DNA from: Streptomyces flaveus
GTDB lineage: Bacteria; Actinomycetota; Actinomycetes; Streptomycetales; Streptomycetaceae
Direction of reading: 5' to 3'
Assembly: GCF_014647675.1 (NCBI RefSeq)
Contig: NZ_BMPQ01000005.1
Span: forward strand, 283,406-347,405
Length of the DNA stretch: 64,000 nucleotides
Made by a program: the position numbers and the translations under genes. Shown in pieces: positions 39,647 through 48,008 of this stretch (its first letter is position 1; every line of letters starts with the position of its first letter). Under the pieces are notes generated by a model that ran no database searches, was not told the origin of the DNA, and saw only the letters and a list, made by a program, of their open reading frames with translations.

Positions 39647-42034
39647 TCAACGGTCCACTCTCTCACCCGTGCCGGACGGGTCGGTGCTCTCCGGTGCGGT
39701 GTCCGGTGGAGGGTCACTCGGCTGCTCCGGGTCGTCTGCCCTCGATTCCGCCGGGGACGCCAACCCCGATTCCGCTTCGGACTCCGTCTCCGAATCCGAG
39801 TGGAACGCCTCTTCAGGACCGTCCTCGGCGTCGTCCTCAGGACCGTCGTCCAGCCCCTCCTCGGCCTGCCGGGCGGCCGCGCGCTTGCGCTGGGTGTACA
39901 TCCGGAAGCCGGCGAGTACGAGCAGCAGGACACCGCCGGCGATGACGAGCATCACGGCGGGGGGGATCTCGGTGACGTTCACGTCGAACGTGATGGGGTC
40001 GCCGTACCGCTGGCCGTCCTCCGTGTAGAGCTGGGCGGTCACTGCGTACCGGCCGGTGGCCCGGCCGTTGGCGGTGAACTTCACCGACTCACTGTGCCCG
40101 CCCGACACCTCCACCGAGTAGGCACGCTCACCGATGCGCAGGCGCGACGGCTGCTCCGACGTCAGGCGCAGCACCAGATGGTCGACGCCCTGGACAAGGT
40201 TGTTCTGCACGGTGATCGGAATCGTGGCGCTGCGGCCCGACAGCTTCGCCTCGGACTTCTTGATCAGTGCGACCTGCTCGGTGAGCTCATCGATATACGC
40301 ATCCACGCCGTAGCGGTACACGACCTCCTCGGCTTCGTGACCGCGCCAGGACGTGGACATCGCCCGGTTCAGGGCCCGCCCGAAGGGGGTGATCACCCGG
40401 TCCTCCTCGGTGAGGATCACCCGGAATTTGTTGATCTTCCGCTGAGTTTCCTCGATTTGCTCGAAGGTTTCCGGCGGCAGCTCCTGTTTGCGCAGCGAGG
40501 AGGGGTACGCCGAAGGGACCCGCGTGGTGGCGCCGGGGTCGGGCTTGGCCTCGGTGGCCGCGGACAGGTCCGCCGACTGCGACCAGTTCCCGCCCTGGAG
40601 GGCTGTGAGCGCCTGCGCCATCGTCTGGGCCTGGCTGGCGGACGGCATGCGCTGCGGGGCGACCACGATGCTGCGCGGCTTCCCCGGCTGCTGCAGGGTG
40701 ATCATCAGGGTCTGGGCGAGGAATTCCTGCACGGCGAGCGTGGAGTTGCCGGCCACCGCCATGTCGCCCTGGAACGCCGTCGACAGGAGGGCGTCCGCGA
40801 CCACCGCCGTGGTGCCGCCGCCGATGGGGCGGGCAGCATTGGGTGTGTACGACAGGCCGCCGGTCTCCTTCAGGCTGTCGCTGCGGGAGATCACCGTGTC
40901 GGCGCCGGCGGAGGTGGCGACCTTGACGATCGAGGGGTCGATCGCACCGTTCGCGGGCCAGGCGTAGTCCGTGCTGGGCGTCACATGGAGGATGGACTCC
41001 ACCGTGGTGGCGGCCACCTCCGTGGCGTCTTTGAGGTGGCTCAGCGACCCGGCGACCTTCGTGCCCTTGTGTGCCAGCGACGCCAGATCCGGGTCGGCGA
41101 AGGGAAGGGCGACGACTTCCTTGCCCTCGACCGCCTTCTCCAGCTCGGCGAGCCACTGCTTGGCGACCGCCTGGTGGGTGCCCGCTGTGGTGGTTTCGGC
41201 GCCGGTCTGGATCTCGTAGCCGCTCATCATCGCGACCACGGAGGCCAGGAGGTCCGGATCGATCACCCACGTGACGTCCAGCTCTTTGCCGAGAGTGAGG
41301 AGCTGCTGCAGTCGGCCGCCGGGCGCCAGCTCCGCGGCCAGGTCGTCGTCCTTGAAGACACGGGTCTGCTGCTCGTTCGAACTCGTCTCGGCCGTCATAT
41401 GGGGGGTGGAGATCAGGGGCCAGAGGAACGTCGTCCTGGTCTTCGTCTCCGCCGCCTCGGGTTGCCACGGCAGGAAGGTCCGCTCGATCCCGAGAATCCG
41501 CTCGTACGGCTGGGCGGCGGTCTCCCCGGTGAGCGTGACCCCGAGCTGGTAGACGCCATCGGCGCCGAGGTCCAGGTCGTCGACGGGGACGGAGATGCTG
41601 AAGCTCTGCGGGACACCCGGCGTCAGCTCGGCGAAATCCCGCACGTATGAGCCGCCGACTTCGGTGCCCGCGTACGGGTTGCTCTTCGCGGCCGTGTCGA
41701 TCGACGAGCGGCCGTTCACCGTCGGTCCCACGCGCAGACCGACTTGGGCGTCCGTGACCGACTGCTTGCCCTTGTTGTTGACCCGGCCCGAGACGGTGAG
41801 CGTGTCCCCGTCCGAGGGGACGCTGGGGCTGAGCGAGTCCAGGGAGACGTCGACCGTGCTGGAGCCGGTGGCGTCGGCCACGGCGGTGCGCTCGGTGGCA
41901 CCCGCGGTGGGCGAGGCGGGCAGCTGGAGCAGGCCGGCCAGCAAAGGCGCTCCGGCGAGCAGTACTCCGGTGCGCCGAAGCCACCGGCGGGCAGCTGAGG
42001 CACTCGTCCTCTGGAAGTCTGCCGCCTCGGCCAC
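39647..42034 (-). CDS. DUF6049 family secreted, membrane-anchored protein
   Basis: 795 residues from GTG 42034. A signal peptide lies at about 19-47 (ARRWLRRTGVLLAGAPLLAG onward); a long extracellular part begins with a beta-sandwich (TVSGRVNNKGKQSVTDAQVG), a central region resembling a glycoside-hydrolase-like barrel without obvious catalytic motif, then a second beta domain; a C-terminal membrane helix (VMLVIAGGVLLLVLAGF) and an acidic tail follow. It pairs with murJ across Actinobacteria. Likely a cell-wall accessory protein; function unknown. Confidence 0.88.
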   Translation of the reverse strand: MAEAADFQRTSASAARRWLRRTGVLLAGAPLLAGLLQLPASPTAGATERTAVADATGSSTVDVSLDSLSPSVPSDGDTLTVSGRVNNKGKQSVTDAQVGLRVGPTVNGRSSIDTAAKSNPYAGTEVGGSYVRDFAELTPGVPQSFSISVPVDDLDLGADGVYQLGVTLTGETAAQPYERILGIERTFLPWQPEAAETKTRTTFLWPLISTPHMTAETSSNEQQTRVFKDDDLAAELAPGGRLQQLLTLGKELDVTWVIDPDLLASVVAMMSGYEIQTGAETTTAGTHQAVAKQWLAELEKAVEGKEVVALPFADPDLASLAHKGTKVAGSLSHLKDATEVAATTVESILHVTPSTDYAWPANGAIDPSIVKVATSAGADTVISRSDSLKETGGLSYTPNAARPIGGGTTAVVADALLSTAFQGDMAVAGNSTLAVQEFLAQTLMITLQQPGKPRSIVVAPQRMPSASQAQTMAQALTALQGGNWSQSADLSAATEAKPDPGATTRVPSAYPSSLRKQELPPETFEQIEETQRKINKFRVILTEEDRVITPFGRALNRAMSTSWRGHEAEEVVYRYGVDAYIDELTEQVALIKKSEAKLSGRSATIPITVQNNLVQGVDHLVLRLTSEQPSRLRIGERAYSVEVSGGHSESVKFTANGRATGRYAVTAQLYTEDGQRYGDPITFDVNVTEIPPAVMLVIAGGVLLLVLAGFRMYTQRKRAAARQAEEGLDDGPEDDAEDGPEEAFHSDSETESEAESGLASPAESRADDPEQPSDPPPDTAPESTDPSGTGERVDR

Positions 42035-42267
42035 GCGCTCGCCCGTCCCTCGTCGTCGTCAGTGGTCGTCGGAATGTACGTCCACGCATGGTAACGATGC
42101 GCGCTGAGGGGAAGTGCCGCGGTCCGCCCCACAAGATCGGGGGCCAGGGCCGAGCTGTCGCCTATGTGCACGTATTGAGGGAGGCGCCCCACCAAGCATG
42201 AGGGAAGCACCGGTACACGATTAATGGAGGCGCTCGCCGTCGCCTGCGCCACGTACCCTTTTCTGTT

Positions 42268-43734
42268 GTGCCGAACGCCAACGAAGACAATCCCAATGCA
42301 CTGAGCCAGGTGCAGCACCGCGCGGTGAGCGAACTGCTGCGGGTGTCCCCCGTCGCCGACGATCTCGCCCGTCGTTTCCAGGAGGCCGGATTCTCCCTCG
42401 CCCTGGTCGGCGGCTCGGTCCGGGACGCCCTCCTGGGCAGGCTCGGAAACGACCTGGACTTCACGACCGACGCCCGCCCCGAGGACGTACTGAAGATCGT
42501 GCGGCCCTGGGCGGACGCCGTGTGGGAGGTCGGGATCGCCTTCGGGACGGTCGGGGTGCAGAAGGAATCCCAGGTCGGGGACGCTGTTCAGCGCTTCGAC
42601 ATCGAAGTGACGACGTACCGCTCGGAGGCGTACGACCGGACCTCGCGCAAGCCCGAGGTGTCGTACGGCGACTCCATCGAGGAAGACCTTGTACGCCGCG
42701 ATTTCACGGTCAACGCGATGGCCGTGGCGCTGCCGGAGAAGGAGTTCATCGACCCGCACGGCGGGCGCCGCGACCTGGCGGAGCGTGTGCTGCGTACTCC
42801 GGGTACGCCCGAGGCTTCCTTCTCCGATGATCCGCTGCGGATGATGCGGGCCGCCCGCTTTGCCGCACAGCTCGACTTCGAGGTGGCACCGGACGTCGTC
42901 GCCGCGATGAAGGCCATGGCCGAGCGTATCGAGATCGTCTCCGCCGAGCGTGTCCGGGACGAGCTGAACAAGCTGATCCTCTCCACCCACCCGCGTAAGG
43001 GGCTGACGCTGCTCGTCGACACCGGGCTCGCCGCGCATGTGCTGCCCGAGTTGCCCGCACTGCGTCTGGAGCGGGACGAGCACCACCGGCACAAGGACGT
43101 CTACGACCACTCGCTGATCGTGCTCGAGCAGGCGATGGAGCTGGAGGAGGACGGTCCCGACCTCACCCTCCGCCTTGCCGCGCTGCTGCACGACATCGGC
43201 AAGCCGCGCACGCGCCGCTTCGAGAAGGACGGCCGGGTCTCCTTCCACCATCACGAGGTGGTGGGCGCCAAGATGACCAAGAAGCGCATGACGGCCCTCA
43301 AGTACTCCAACGACCTCGTGAAGGACGTCTCGCGACTGGTCGAGCTGCACCTGCGCTTCCACGGCTACGGCACCGGCGAGTGGACGGACTCCGCGGTCCG
43401 CCGCTATGTGCGCGACGCAGGCCCGCTCCTTGACCGCCTCCACAAGCTGACCCGCTCCGACTGCACCACGCGCAACAAGCGCAAGGCCGCCGCACTCTCT
43501 CGTGCGTACGACGGCTTGGAAGAGCGCATCGCCCAGCTCCAGGAGCAGGAGGAGCTGGACGCCATCCGGCCGGACCTCGACGGCAACCAGATCATGGAGG
43601 TCCTCGGTGTCGGCCCTGGCCCAGTCATCGGCCAGGCGTACAAGTTCCTGCTGGAGTTGCGCCTGGAGAACGGGCCGATGGAGCACGATGCGGCGGTGTC
43701 GGCGCTCAAGGAGTGGTGGGCCGCGCAGAGCTGA
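42268..43734 (+). CDS. pcnA: CCA tRNA nucleotidyltransferase
   Basis: 488 residues from GTG 42268. Class II nucleotidyltransferase head: LVGGSVRDALLGR (47-59) and DLDFTTDARP with metal ligands D62 and D64; RRDFTVNAMA and DDPLRMMRAARFA are typical. A C-terminal HD domain (LLHDIGKPRTRRF) may remove phosphates. Adds or repairs the 3' CCA of tRNAs; the two tRNA genes in this window lack an encoded CCA. Confidence 0.97.
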   Translation: MPNANEDNPNALSQVQHRAVSELLRVSPVADDLARRFQEAGFSLALVGGSVRDALLGRLGNDLDFTTDARPEDVLKIVRPWADAVWEVGIAFGTVGVQKESQVGDAVQRFDIEVTTYRSEAYDRTSRKPEVSYGDSIEEDLVRRDFTVNAMAVALPEKEFIDPHGGRRDLAERVLRTPGTPEASFSDDPLRMMRAARFAAQLDFEVAPDVVAAMKAMAERIEIVSAERVRDELNKLILSTHPRKGLTLLVDTGLAAHVLPELPALRLERDEHHRHKDVYDHSLIVLEQAMELEEDGPDLTLRLAALLHDIGKPRTRRFEKDGRVSFHHHEVVGAKMTKKRMTALKYSNDLVKDVSRLVELHLRFHGYGTGEWTDSAVRRYVRDAGPLLDRLHKLTRSDCTTRNKRKAAALSRAYDGLEERIAQLQEQEELDAIRPDLDGNQIMEVLGVGPGPVIGQAYKFLLELRLENGPMEHDAAVSALKEWWAAQS

Positions 43735-43746
43735 GTCGTGAAACAG

Positions 43747-43774
43747 GGGTCATGTTTCACGTGAAACATGACCC
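43747..43774. promoter_or_regulatory. parS: parS within a 28-base palindrome (terminator-like)
   Basis: Perfect GTTTCACGTGAAAC at 43754-43767, extended by GGGTCAT and ATGACCC, 12 bases past the pcnA stop and between convergent genes. As RNA it forms a 14-base-pair stem, so it may also end pcnA transcription. Confidence 0.92.
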
Positions 43775-43800
43775 GGCGTCGGCTGGATCCGGATACGCCG

Positions 43801-43832
43801 AGGGCCGTTGTTTCACGTGAAACAACGGCCCT
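43801..43832. promoter_or_regulatory. parS: parS within a 32-base palindrome (terminator-like)
   Basis: Perfect GTTTCACGTGAAAC at 43810-43823, extended by AGGGCCGTT and AACGGCCCT. It lies 18 bases past the stop of the leftward LppU-like gene. 56 bases separate its parS from the previous one. Confidence 0.92.
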
Positions 43833-43850
43833 CGCGCGTCAGGTGAGTCT

Positions 43851-44342
43851 CTACTTGGCGGAGTACTCCGACAGGCAGAGCGTGAAGTCGCTGCTGCCGC
43901 CGGTCTCGGTGTACTGGGCGTACTTGGTGCGGTCGCAGCTGGAGTCGTCGGTCTTCTTCTGCTCGACCTTGTACGCGGCCTTGGAGTTACCACAGTCCAC
44001 GACCTCGAGGTCCGGGTCGGTGGCGCTGTCCGGGTTGCCGATGCTCATGCAGTCGCCGACCTCGGCGGCCTGTGCGTCGTCTTGGCTCGCGACCACGCCG
44101 ATGCCCGCAGCGATGAGGGCGGCAACGACGATTCCGATGCGCAGGAAGAACTTGGCTCCGCGCTTCCGCTGCTGAGGCGGGACCGGGGCGTACGGCGCGT
44201 TCGGCTGCTGCGGGTAGCCGGGCTGGCCGGGGAACTGAGGCTGACCCTGGGGTGCCGTCTGGCCCTGGGCGAACGGGTTCTGGCCCTGAGGCGGTTGCCC
44301 CTGAGCGTACGGATTCTGGCCCTGAGGCGGTGGAGTGGTCAC
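43851..44342 (-). CDS. LppU/SCO3897 family protein
   Basis: 163 residues. The N-terminus is a Pro/Gln/Gly-rich cytoplasmic region with QGQNP-type repeats (QGQNPYAQGQPPQGQNPFAQ); a membrane helix at about 66-85; then a small extracellular domain with four cysteines (VGDCMSIG, VVDCGNS, DSSCDRTK, TLCLSEY) that can form two disulfides. The family name is known; function is not. It is downstream of the MFS gene by 101 bases. Confidence 0.88.
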   Translation of the reverse strand: MTTPPPQGQNPYAQGQPPQGQNPFAQGQTAPQGQPQFPGQPGYPQQPNAPYAPVPPQQRKRGAKFFLRIGIVVAALIAAGIGVVASQDDAQAAEVGDCMSIGNPDSATDPDLEVVDCGNSKAAYKVEQKKTDDSSCDRTKYAQYTETGGSSDFTLCLSEYSAK

Positions 44343-44443
44343 TTGAGGGTCCCCCTAGAACGTTAGGAGCGCGTGGCGCGAAATAAGACCCACGTAAGCT
44401 ATCGGCCCTCACTGACAACTCAATGCTTCGGAGACGCTCTGTG

Positions 44444-45724
44444 TCATTGATGTGACACTCGACGCCGTTCAAAGCGGGCCATAGACGCAGCAACTGCCGC
44501 GTAGATAACGGCCACCGTGACCACCAGCGGGACTGAGCGGCCGTCAGGAGGCAGCATCAGGGCGGCTACTCCGGCGGCGCCGACGAAGGCGACGTTGAAC
44601 AGCACGTCGTACACGGAGAAGATCCGGCCACGGAAGCCGTCGTCGACGGACGACTGGACCACGGTGTCGGTGGCGATCTTCGCGCCCTGGGTGGTGAGGC
44701 CGAGGACGAAGGCCGAGATCAGTACGGGCACTTCGGTGAACGACAGACCGAGCGCGGGTTCCAGGACCGCGGCGGATCCGGCGCAGACGACGATCCAGCC
44801 TCCCGGACCAAGCCTCCCGGCTGCCGTCGGAGTCACCACCGCCGCCACGAAGAAGCCCGCCCCGGAGATCCCCACGGCCAGCCCCAGCAGAGCGAGACCG
44901 TCCTCCCCGGAGCCGGACGACCAGGCATACCGGCAGAGCATCAGCACCATGACGGTCAGGGCGCCGAAACAGAACCGCATCAGCGTCATCGCGGTCAGCG
45001 CCCAGGCGGCCTCGTGGCGTGCGGGCTCGGCCAGATGGCGCACGCCGGCCACCAGACCACGTGCCGTACCCGCCAGGGCCGCCTTCAGATGCGGCTGCAC
45101 CAACTCCTGGTCGGGACCCAGCAGTTCCCGCGCCATGCGCAGCGAGGCGAGTGCCGCGCACAGATAGAGCGCCGCCCCGACGAGGACGACCGCGGCGTCG
45201 GAGTCCGAGATGACGAGACGTACGACGAAGGCGATCCCGCCGCCCGCAGTCGCGGCGAGAGTCCCGGCCGTGGGCGACAGGGAGTTGGCCATCACCAGGC
45301 GCTCGGAGTCGACGACACGGGGCAGCGCGGCGGACAGACCCGCCAGGACGAAGCGGTTGACCGCGGTGACGCTCAGCGCGGAGACGTAGAAGAGCCAGTC
45401 CGGGACGCTGCTCACGATCAGCACGGCCGTCAGGGAGGCCAGCAGCGCCCGCAGGAGGTTCCCGTACAGAAAGACCTGGCGGCGTCGCCAGCGGTCCAGC
45501 AGCACGCCCGCGAAGGGGCCGACGAGCGAGTACGGGAGGAGGAGCACCGCCATCGCCGAGGCGATCGCGGCCGGCGAGGTCTGCCGCTCCGGCGAGAAGA
45601 CGACGTACGTGGCGAGCGCGACCTGGTAGACGCCGTCGGCGCCCTGGGACAGCAGTCGTACGGCGAGCAGACGCCGGAAGTTCCTAAAGCGCAGAAGTAC
45701 GCGCAGGTCCCGTACGACAGCCAT
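44444..45724 (-). CDS. major facilitator superfamily transporter
   Basis: 426 residues from ATG 45724. About twelve hydrophobic helices; the loop after helix 2 reads GVLLDRWRRRQVFLYGN, the MFS motif A (G-x-x-x-D-R-x-x-R-R). Probably an exporter of the drug-proton type; substrate unknown. An upstream in-frame extension runs through a tandem repeat and is not credible coding sequence. Confidence 0.9.
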   Translation of the reverse strand: MAVVRDLRVLLRFRNFRRLLAVRLLSQGADGVYQVALATYVVFSPERQTSPAAIASAMAVLLLPYSLVGPFAGVLLDRWRRRQVFLYGNLLRALLASLTAVLIVSSVPDWLFYVSALSVTAVNRFVLAGLSAALPRVVDSERLVMANSLSPTAGTLAATAGGGIAFVVRLVISDSDAAVVLVGAALYLCAALASLRMARELLGPDQELVQPHLKAALAGTARGLVAGVRHLAEPARHEAAWALTAMTLMRFCFGALTVMVLMLCRYAWSSGSGEDGLALLGLAVGISGAGFFVAAVVTPTAAGRLGPGGWIVVCAGSAAVLEPALGLSFTEVPVLISAFVLGLTTQGAKIATDTVVQSSVDDGFRGRIFSVYDVLFNVAFVGAAGVAALMLPPDGRSVPLVVTVAVIYAAVAASMARFERRRVSHQ

Positions 45725-45737
45725 GCGGCACAGCCTC

Positions 45738-45779
45738 ACATATGGGAAGGGTCCCCGGACATATGGGAAGGGTCCCCGG
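45738..45779. repeat. 21-base perfect tandem duplication
   Basis: Two head-to-tail copies beginning ACATATGGGAAGGGTCCCCG (45738-45758, 45759-45779), directly before the MFS start. The second copy's end is the left arm of the inositol-synthase terminator; the first could substitute as an alternative arm. Confidence 0.85.
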
Positions 45780-45798
45780 GCGCACGACCCGGGGACCC
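45770..45798 (-). terminator. terminator of inositol-phosphate synthase gene
   Basis: Perfect stem GGGTCCCCGGG (45770-45780) with CCCGGGGACCC (45788-45798), 7-base loop, 24 bases past the synthase stop. Confidence 0.8.
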
Positions 45799-45822
45799 TC
45801 AACAGCCCATGGAACCAAGCGC

Positions 45823-46905
45823 TTAGCGCTCGACCTCGCCGCTGATGAACTTCTCGACGTTCTCGCGGGCCTCGTCGTCGTAGTACTGGACCGGCGGGGA
45901 CTTCATGAAGTAGCTCGACGCCGAGAGGATCGGGCCGCCGATGCCGCGGTCCTTGGCGATCTTCGCGGCGCGCAGGGCGTCGATGATGACACCCGCGGAG
46001 TTCGGGGAGTCCCAGACCTCGAGCTTGTACTCCAGGTTCAGCGGGACATCACCGAAGGCGCGGCCCTCGAGACGGACGTACGCCCACTTGCGGTCGTCCA
46101 GCCAGGCCACGTAGTCGGACGGGCCGATGTGGACGTTGTCGGCACCCATCTCGCGGTCGCGGATCTGGGAGGTGACGGCCTGCGTCTTGGAGATCTTCTT
46201 CGACTCCAGGCGGTCGCGCTCGAGCATGTTCTTGAAGTCCATGTTGCCGCCGACGTTCAGCTGCATCGTGCGGTCCAGGATGACGCCCCGGTCCTCGAAC
46301 AGCTTCGCCATGACGCGGTGTGTGATCGTGGCGCCGACCTGCGACTTGATGTCGTCACCGACGATCGGGACTCCGGCCTCGGTGAACTTGTCCGCCCACT
46401 CCTTCGTGCCGGCGATGAAGACCGGAAGGGCGTTGACGAAGGCGACCTTGGCGTCGATGGCGCACTGGGCGTAGAACTTCGCCGCGTCCTCGGAACCGAC
46501 CGGCAGGTAGCAGACGAGGACATCGACCTGCTGGTCCTTGAGGACCTGGACGACGTCGACCGGGGCTTCGGCGGACTCCTCGATGGTCTCGCGGTAGTAC
46601 TTGCCGAGCCCGTCCAGGGTGTGGCCGCGCCGCACGGGCACACCGGAGTTCGGGACATCGCAGATCTTGATGGTGTTGTTCTCGCTGGCACCGATGGCGT
46701 CCGCGAGGTCGAGGCCGACCTTCTTCGCGTCGACGTCGAAGGCGGCCACGAACTCGATGTCGCGGACGTGGTACTCGCCGAACCGGACGTGCATCAGACC
46801 CGGCACCTTGGCGGTCGGGTCGGCGTCCTTGTAGTACTCGACGCCCTGGACCAGCGAGGCGGCGCAGTTGCCCACGCCGACGATGGCTACGCGAACCGAA
46901 CCCAT
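45823..46905 (-). CDS. ino1: inositol-3-phosphate synthase
   Basis: 360 residues from ATG 46905 ([25 protein letters not shown] upstream). Converts glucose 6-phosphate to inositol 3-phosphate with NAD+, feeding phosphatidylinositol and mycothiol. NAD motif VGVGNCA at the start; [12 protein letters not shown] and SPSDYV-like IGPSDYVAW segments are typical of the prokaryotic form. It follows the PadR gene by 44 bases, so they form an operon probably controlled by that regulator. Confidence 0.96.
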   Translation of the reverse strand: MGSVRVAIVGVGNCAASLVQGVEYYKDADPTAKVPGLMHVRFGEYHVRDIEFVAAFDVDAKKVGLDLADAIGASENNTIKICDVPNSGVPVRRGHTLDGLGKYYRETIEESAEAPVDVVQVLKDQQVDVLVCYLPVGSEDAAKFYAQCAIDAKVAFVNALPVFIAGTKEWADKFTEAGVPIVGDDIKSQVGATITHRVMAKLFEDRGVILDRTMQLNVGGNMDFKNMLERDRLESKKISKTQAVTSQIRDREMGADNVHIGPSDYVAWLDDRKWAYVRLEGRAFGDVPLNLEYKLEVWDSPNSAGVIIDALRAAKIAKDRGIGGPILSASSYFMKSPPVQYYDDEARENVEKFISGEVER

Positions 46906-46949
46906 TCCGGTTGCTCCCTGTGTGTACTCGGTGAAGCCCTGAGCGGGCT

Positions 46950-47633
46950 TCACGTGGCGGTGTCGTCGGACGGATCCGGCCGGGGATTGTCCCCGTGCCG
47001 GGGCAGGCCGCCCGACTCTCCAGATGTGCTGTCCTGCTGAGCGGAGCGGTCCGAGGCGGGACGCTGCTGGTCCCGTCCGGCCCGCTCGCTCTCGATGAGC
47101 TCGTTCAGCCAGCGCACTTCGCGCTCCACGGACTCCATTCCGTGGCGCTGGAGCTCAAGGGTGTAGTCGTCGAGGCGCTCCCGGGTGCGCGCCAGAGAGG
47201 CGCTCATCTTCTCCAGGCGTTCCTCGAGACGACTGCGGCGGCCTTCGAGGACCCGCATACGTACATCCCGCGACGTCTGCCCGAAGAAGGCGAAGCGAGC
47301 GGCGAAGTGCTCGTCCTCGTACGCGTCGGGACCCGTCTGCGAGAGCAGCTCCTCGAAGTGCTCCTTACCTTCCGCCGTCAACCGATAGACGATCTTGGCG
47401 CGGCGTCCCGCGAGTGGAGCGGCAGGTGCTTCATCGCGGGCACCCCCCGACTCCTCGATCAACCAGCCGTTGGCGACCAGCGTCTTGAGGCAGGGGTAGA
47501 GCGTCCCGTAGCTGAAGGCACGGAACACGCCCAGTGAAGTATTGAGCCGTTTACGCAGCTCATAGCCGTGCATCGGGGACTCGCGGAGCAGGCCGAGTAC
47601 GGCGAACTCGAGGATCCCGGAACGCCGGCTCAT
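46950..47633 (-). CDS. PadR family transcriptional regulator
   Basis: 227 residues. N-terminal winged helix typical of PadR ([20 protein letters not shown], then [19 protein letters not shown]), a long C-terminal coiled coil (about 115-185) for dimerisation, and a disordered tail. ATG start. A perfect 27-base palindrome lies 49 bases upstream. First gene of an operon with inositol-phosphate synthase; it probably represses the operon and itself (inference). Confidence 0.95.
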   Translation of the reverse strand: MSRRSGILEFAVLGLLRESPMHGYELRKRLNTSLGVFRAFSYGTLYPCLKTLVANGWLIEESGGARDEAPAAPLAGRRAKIVYRLTAEGKEHFEELLSQTGPDAYEDEHFAARFAFFGQTSRDVRMRVLEGRRSRLEERLEKMSASLARTRERLDDYTLELQRHGMESVEREVRWLNELIESERAGRDQQRPASDRSAQQDSTSGESGGLPRHGDNPRPDPSDDTAT

Positions 47634-48008
47634 CGTCGCCTCCTCTCTGCAGCAGCCTTGCCGTGACGGTCGTTATGCCGAGCTGATGTATCGACTCGAT
47701 ACATCAGCACGATAGAACGGTCATCCGTACGCGACAAGAGGGGGCACAGTGAGCGGCGTCACATCACCGATTCATGGGAAGCGAGTTGCCTGTTTTGGGG
47801 TTGCCTTCGGCCCTCGGTAGGTTTTGCCGGTGCGTAGTCTGTGCGCCATGCACATCACCGGGAACCAAGTGACGTTTGGGGACGTCCTCGTCCTCGGTGC
47901 AGTACGGGTGAATGACAGAACGACCGCATCCGTACTTCGGGGGGACCGGGAAACCAGCCGCCGTTTCCAGGCGCGCAAAGGTGCGCCTGCCCGAGGAGTA
48001 ACCGTTCG
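47634..48008. other. divergent regulatory region between padR and PBP gene
   Basis: 375 bases. It contains the PadR operator palindrome (47682-47708) on the left. The right part is the leader of the penicillin-binding protein gene, ending with GAGGAGT before its ATG. A reading frame at 47824-48012 lacks codon bias and is not called. Confidence 0.45.
47682..47708. promoter_or_regulatory. PadR-type operator palindrome
   Basis: Arm GCTGATGTATCGA (47682-47694), one central C, and the perfect complement TCGATACATCAGC (47696-47708). The ATGTATC...GATACAT core resembles known PadR-family operators. Located 49 bases before the padR ATG; it may also affect the divergent PBP gene. Confidence 0.75.

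Noticed and set aside
38282..41650. Rightward open frame of 1122 codons opposite murJ and the DUF6049 gene
   Set aside because: Spans two real leftward genes and the gap between them; Arg/Gly/Val/His-rich nonsense composition typical of shadows.
46948..46961. GCTTCACGTGGCGG as a parS site
   Set aside because: Four mismatches to parS and loses the symmetry; lies across the padR end by chance.
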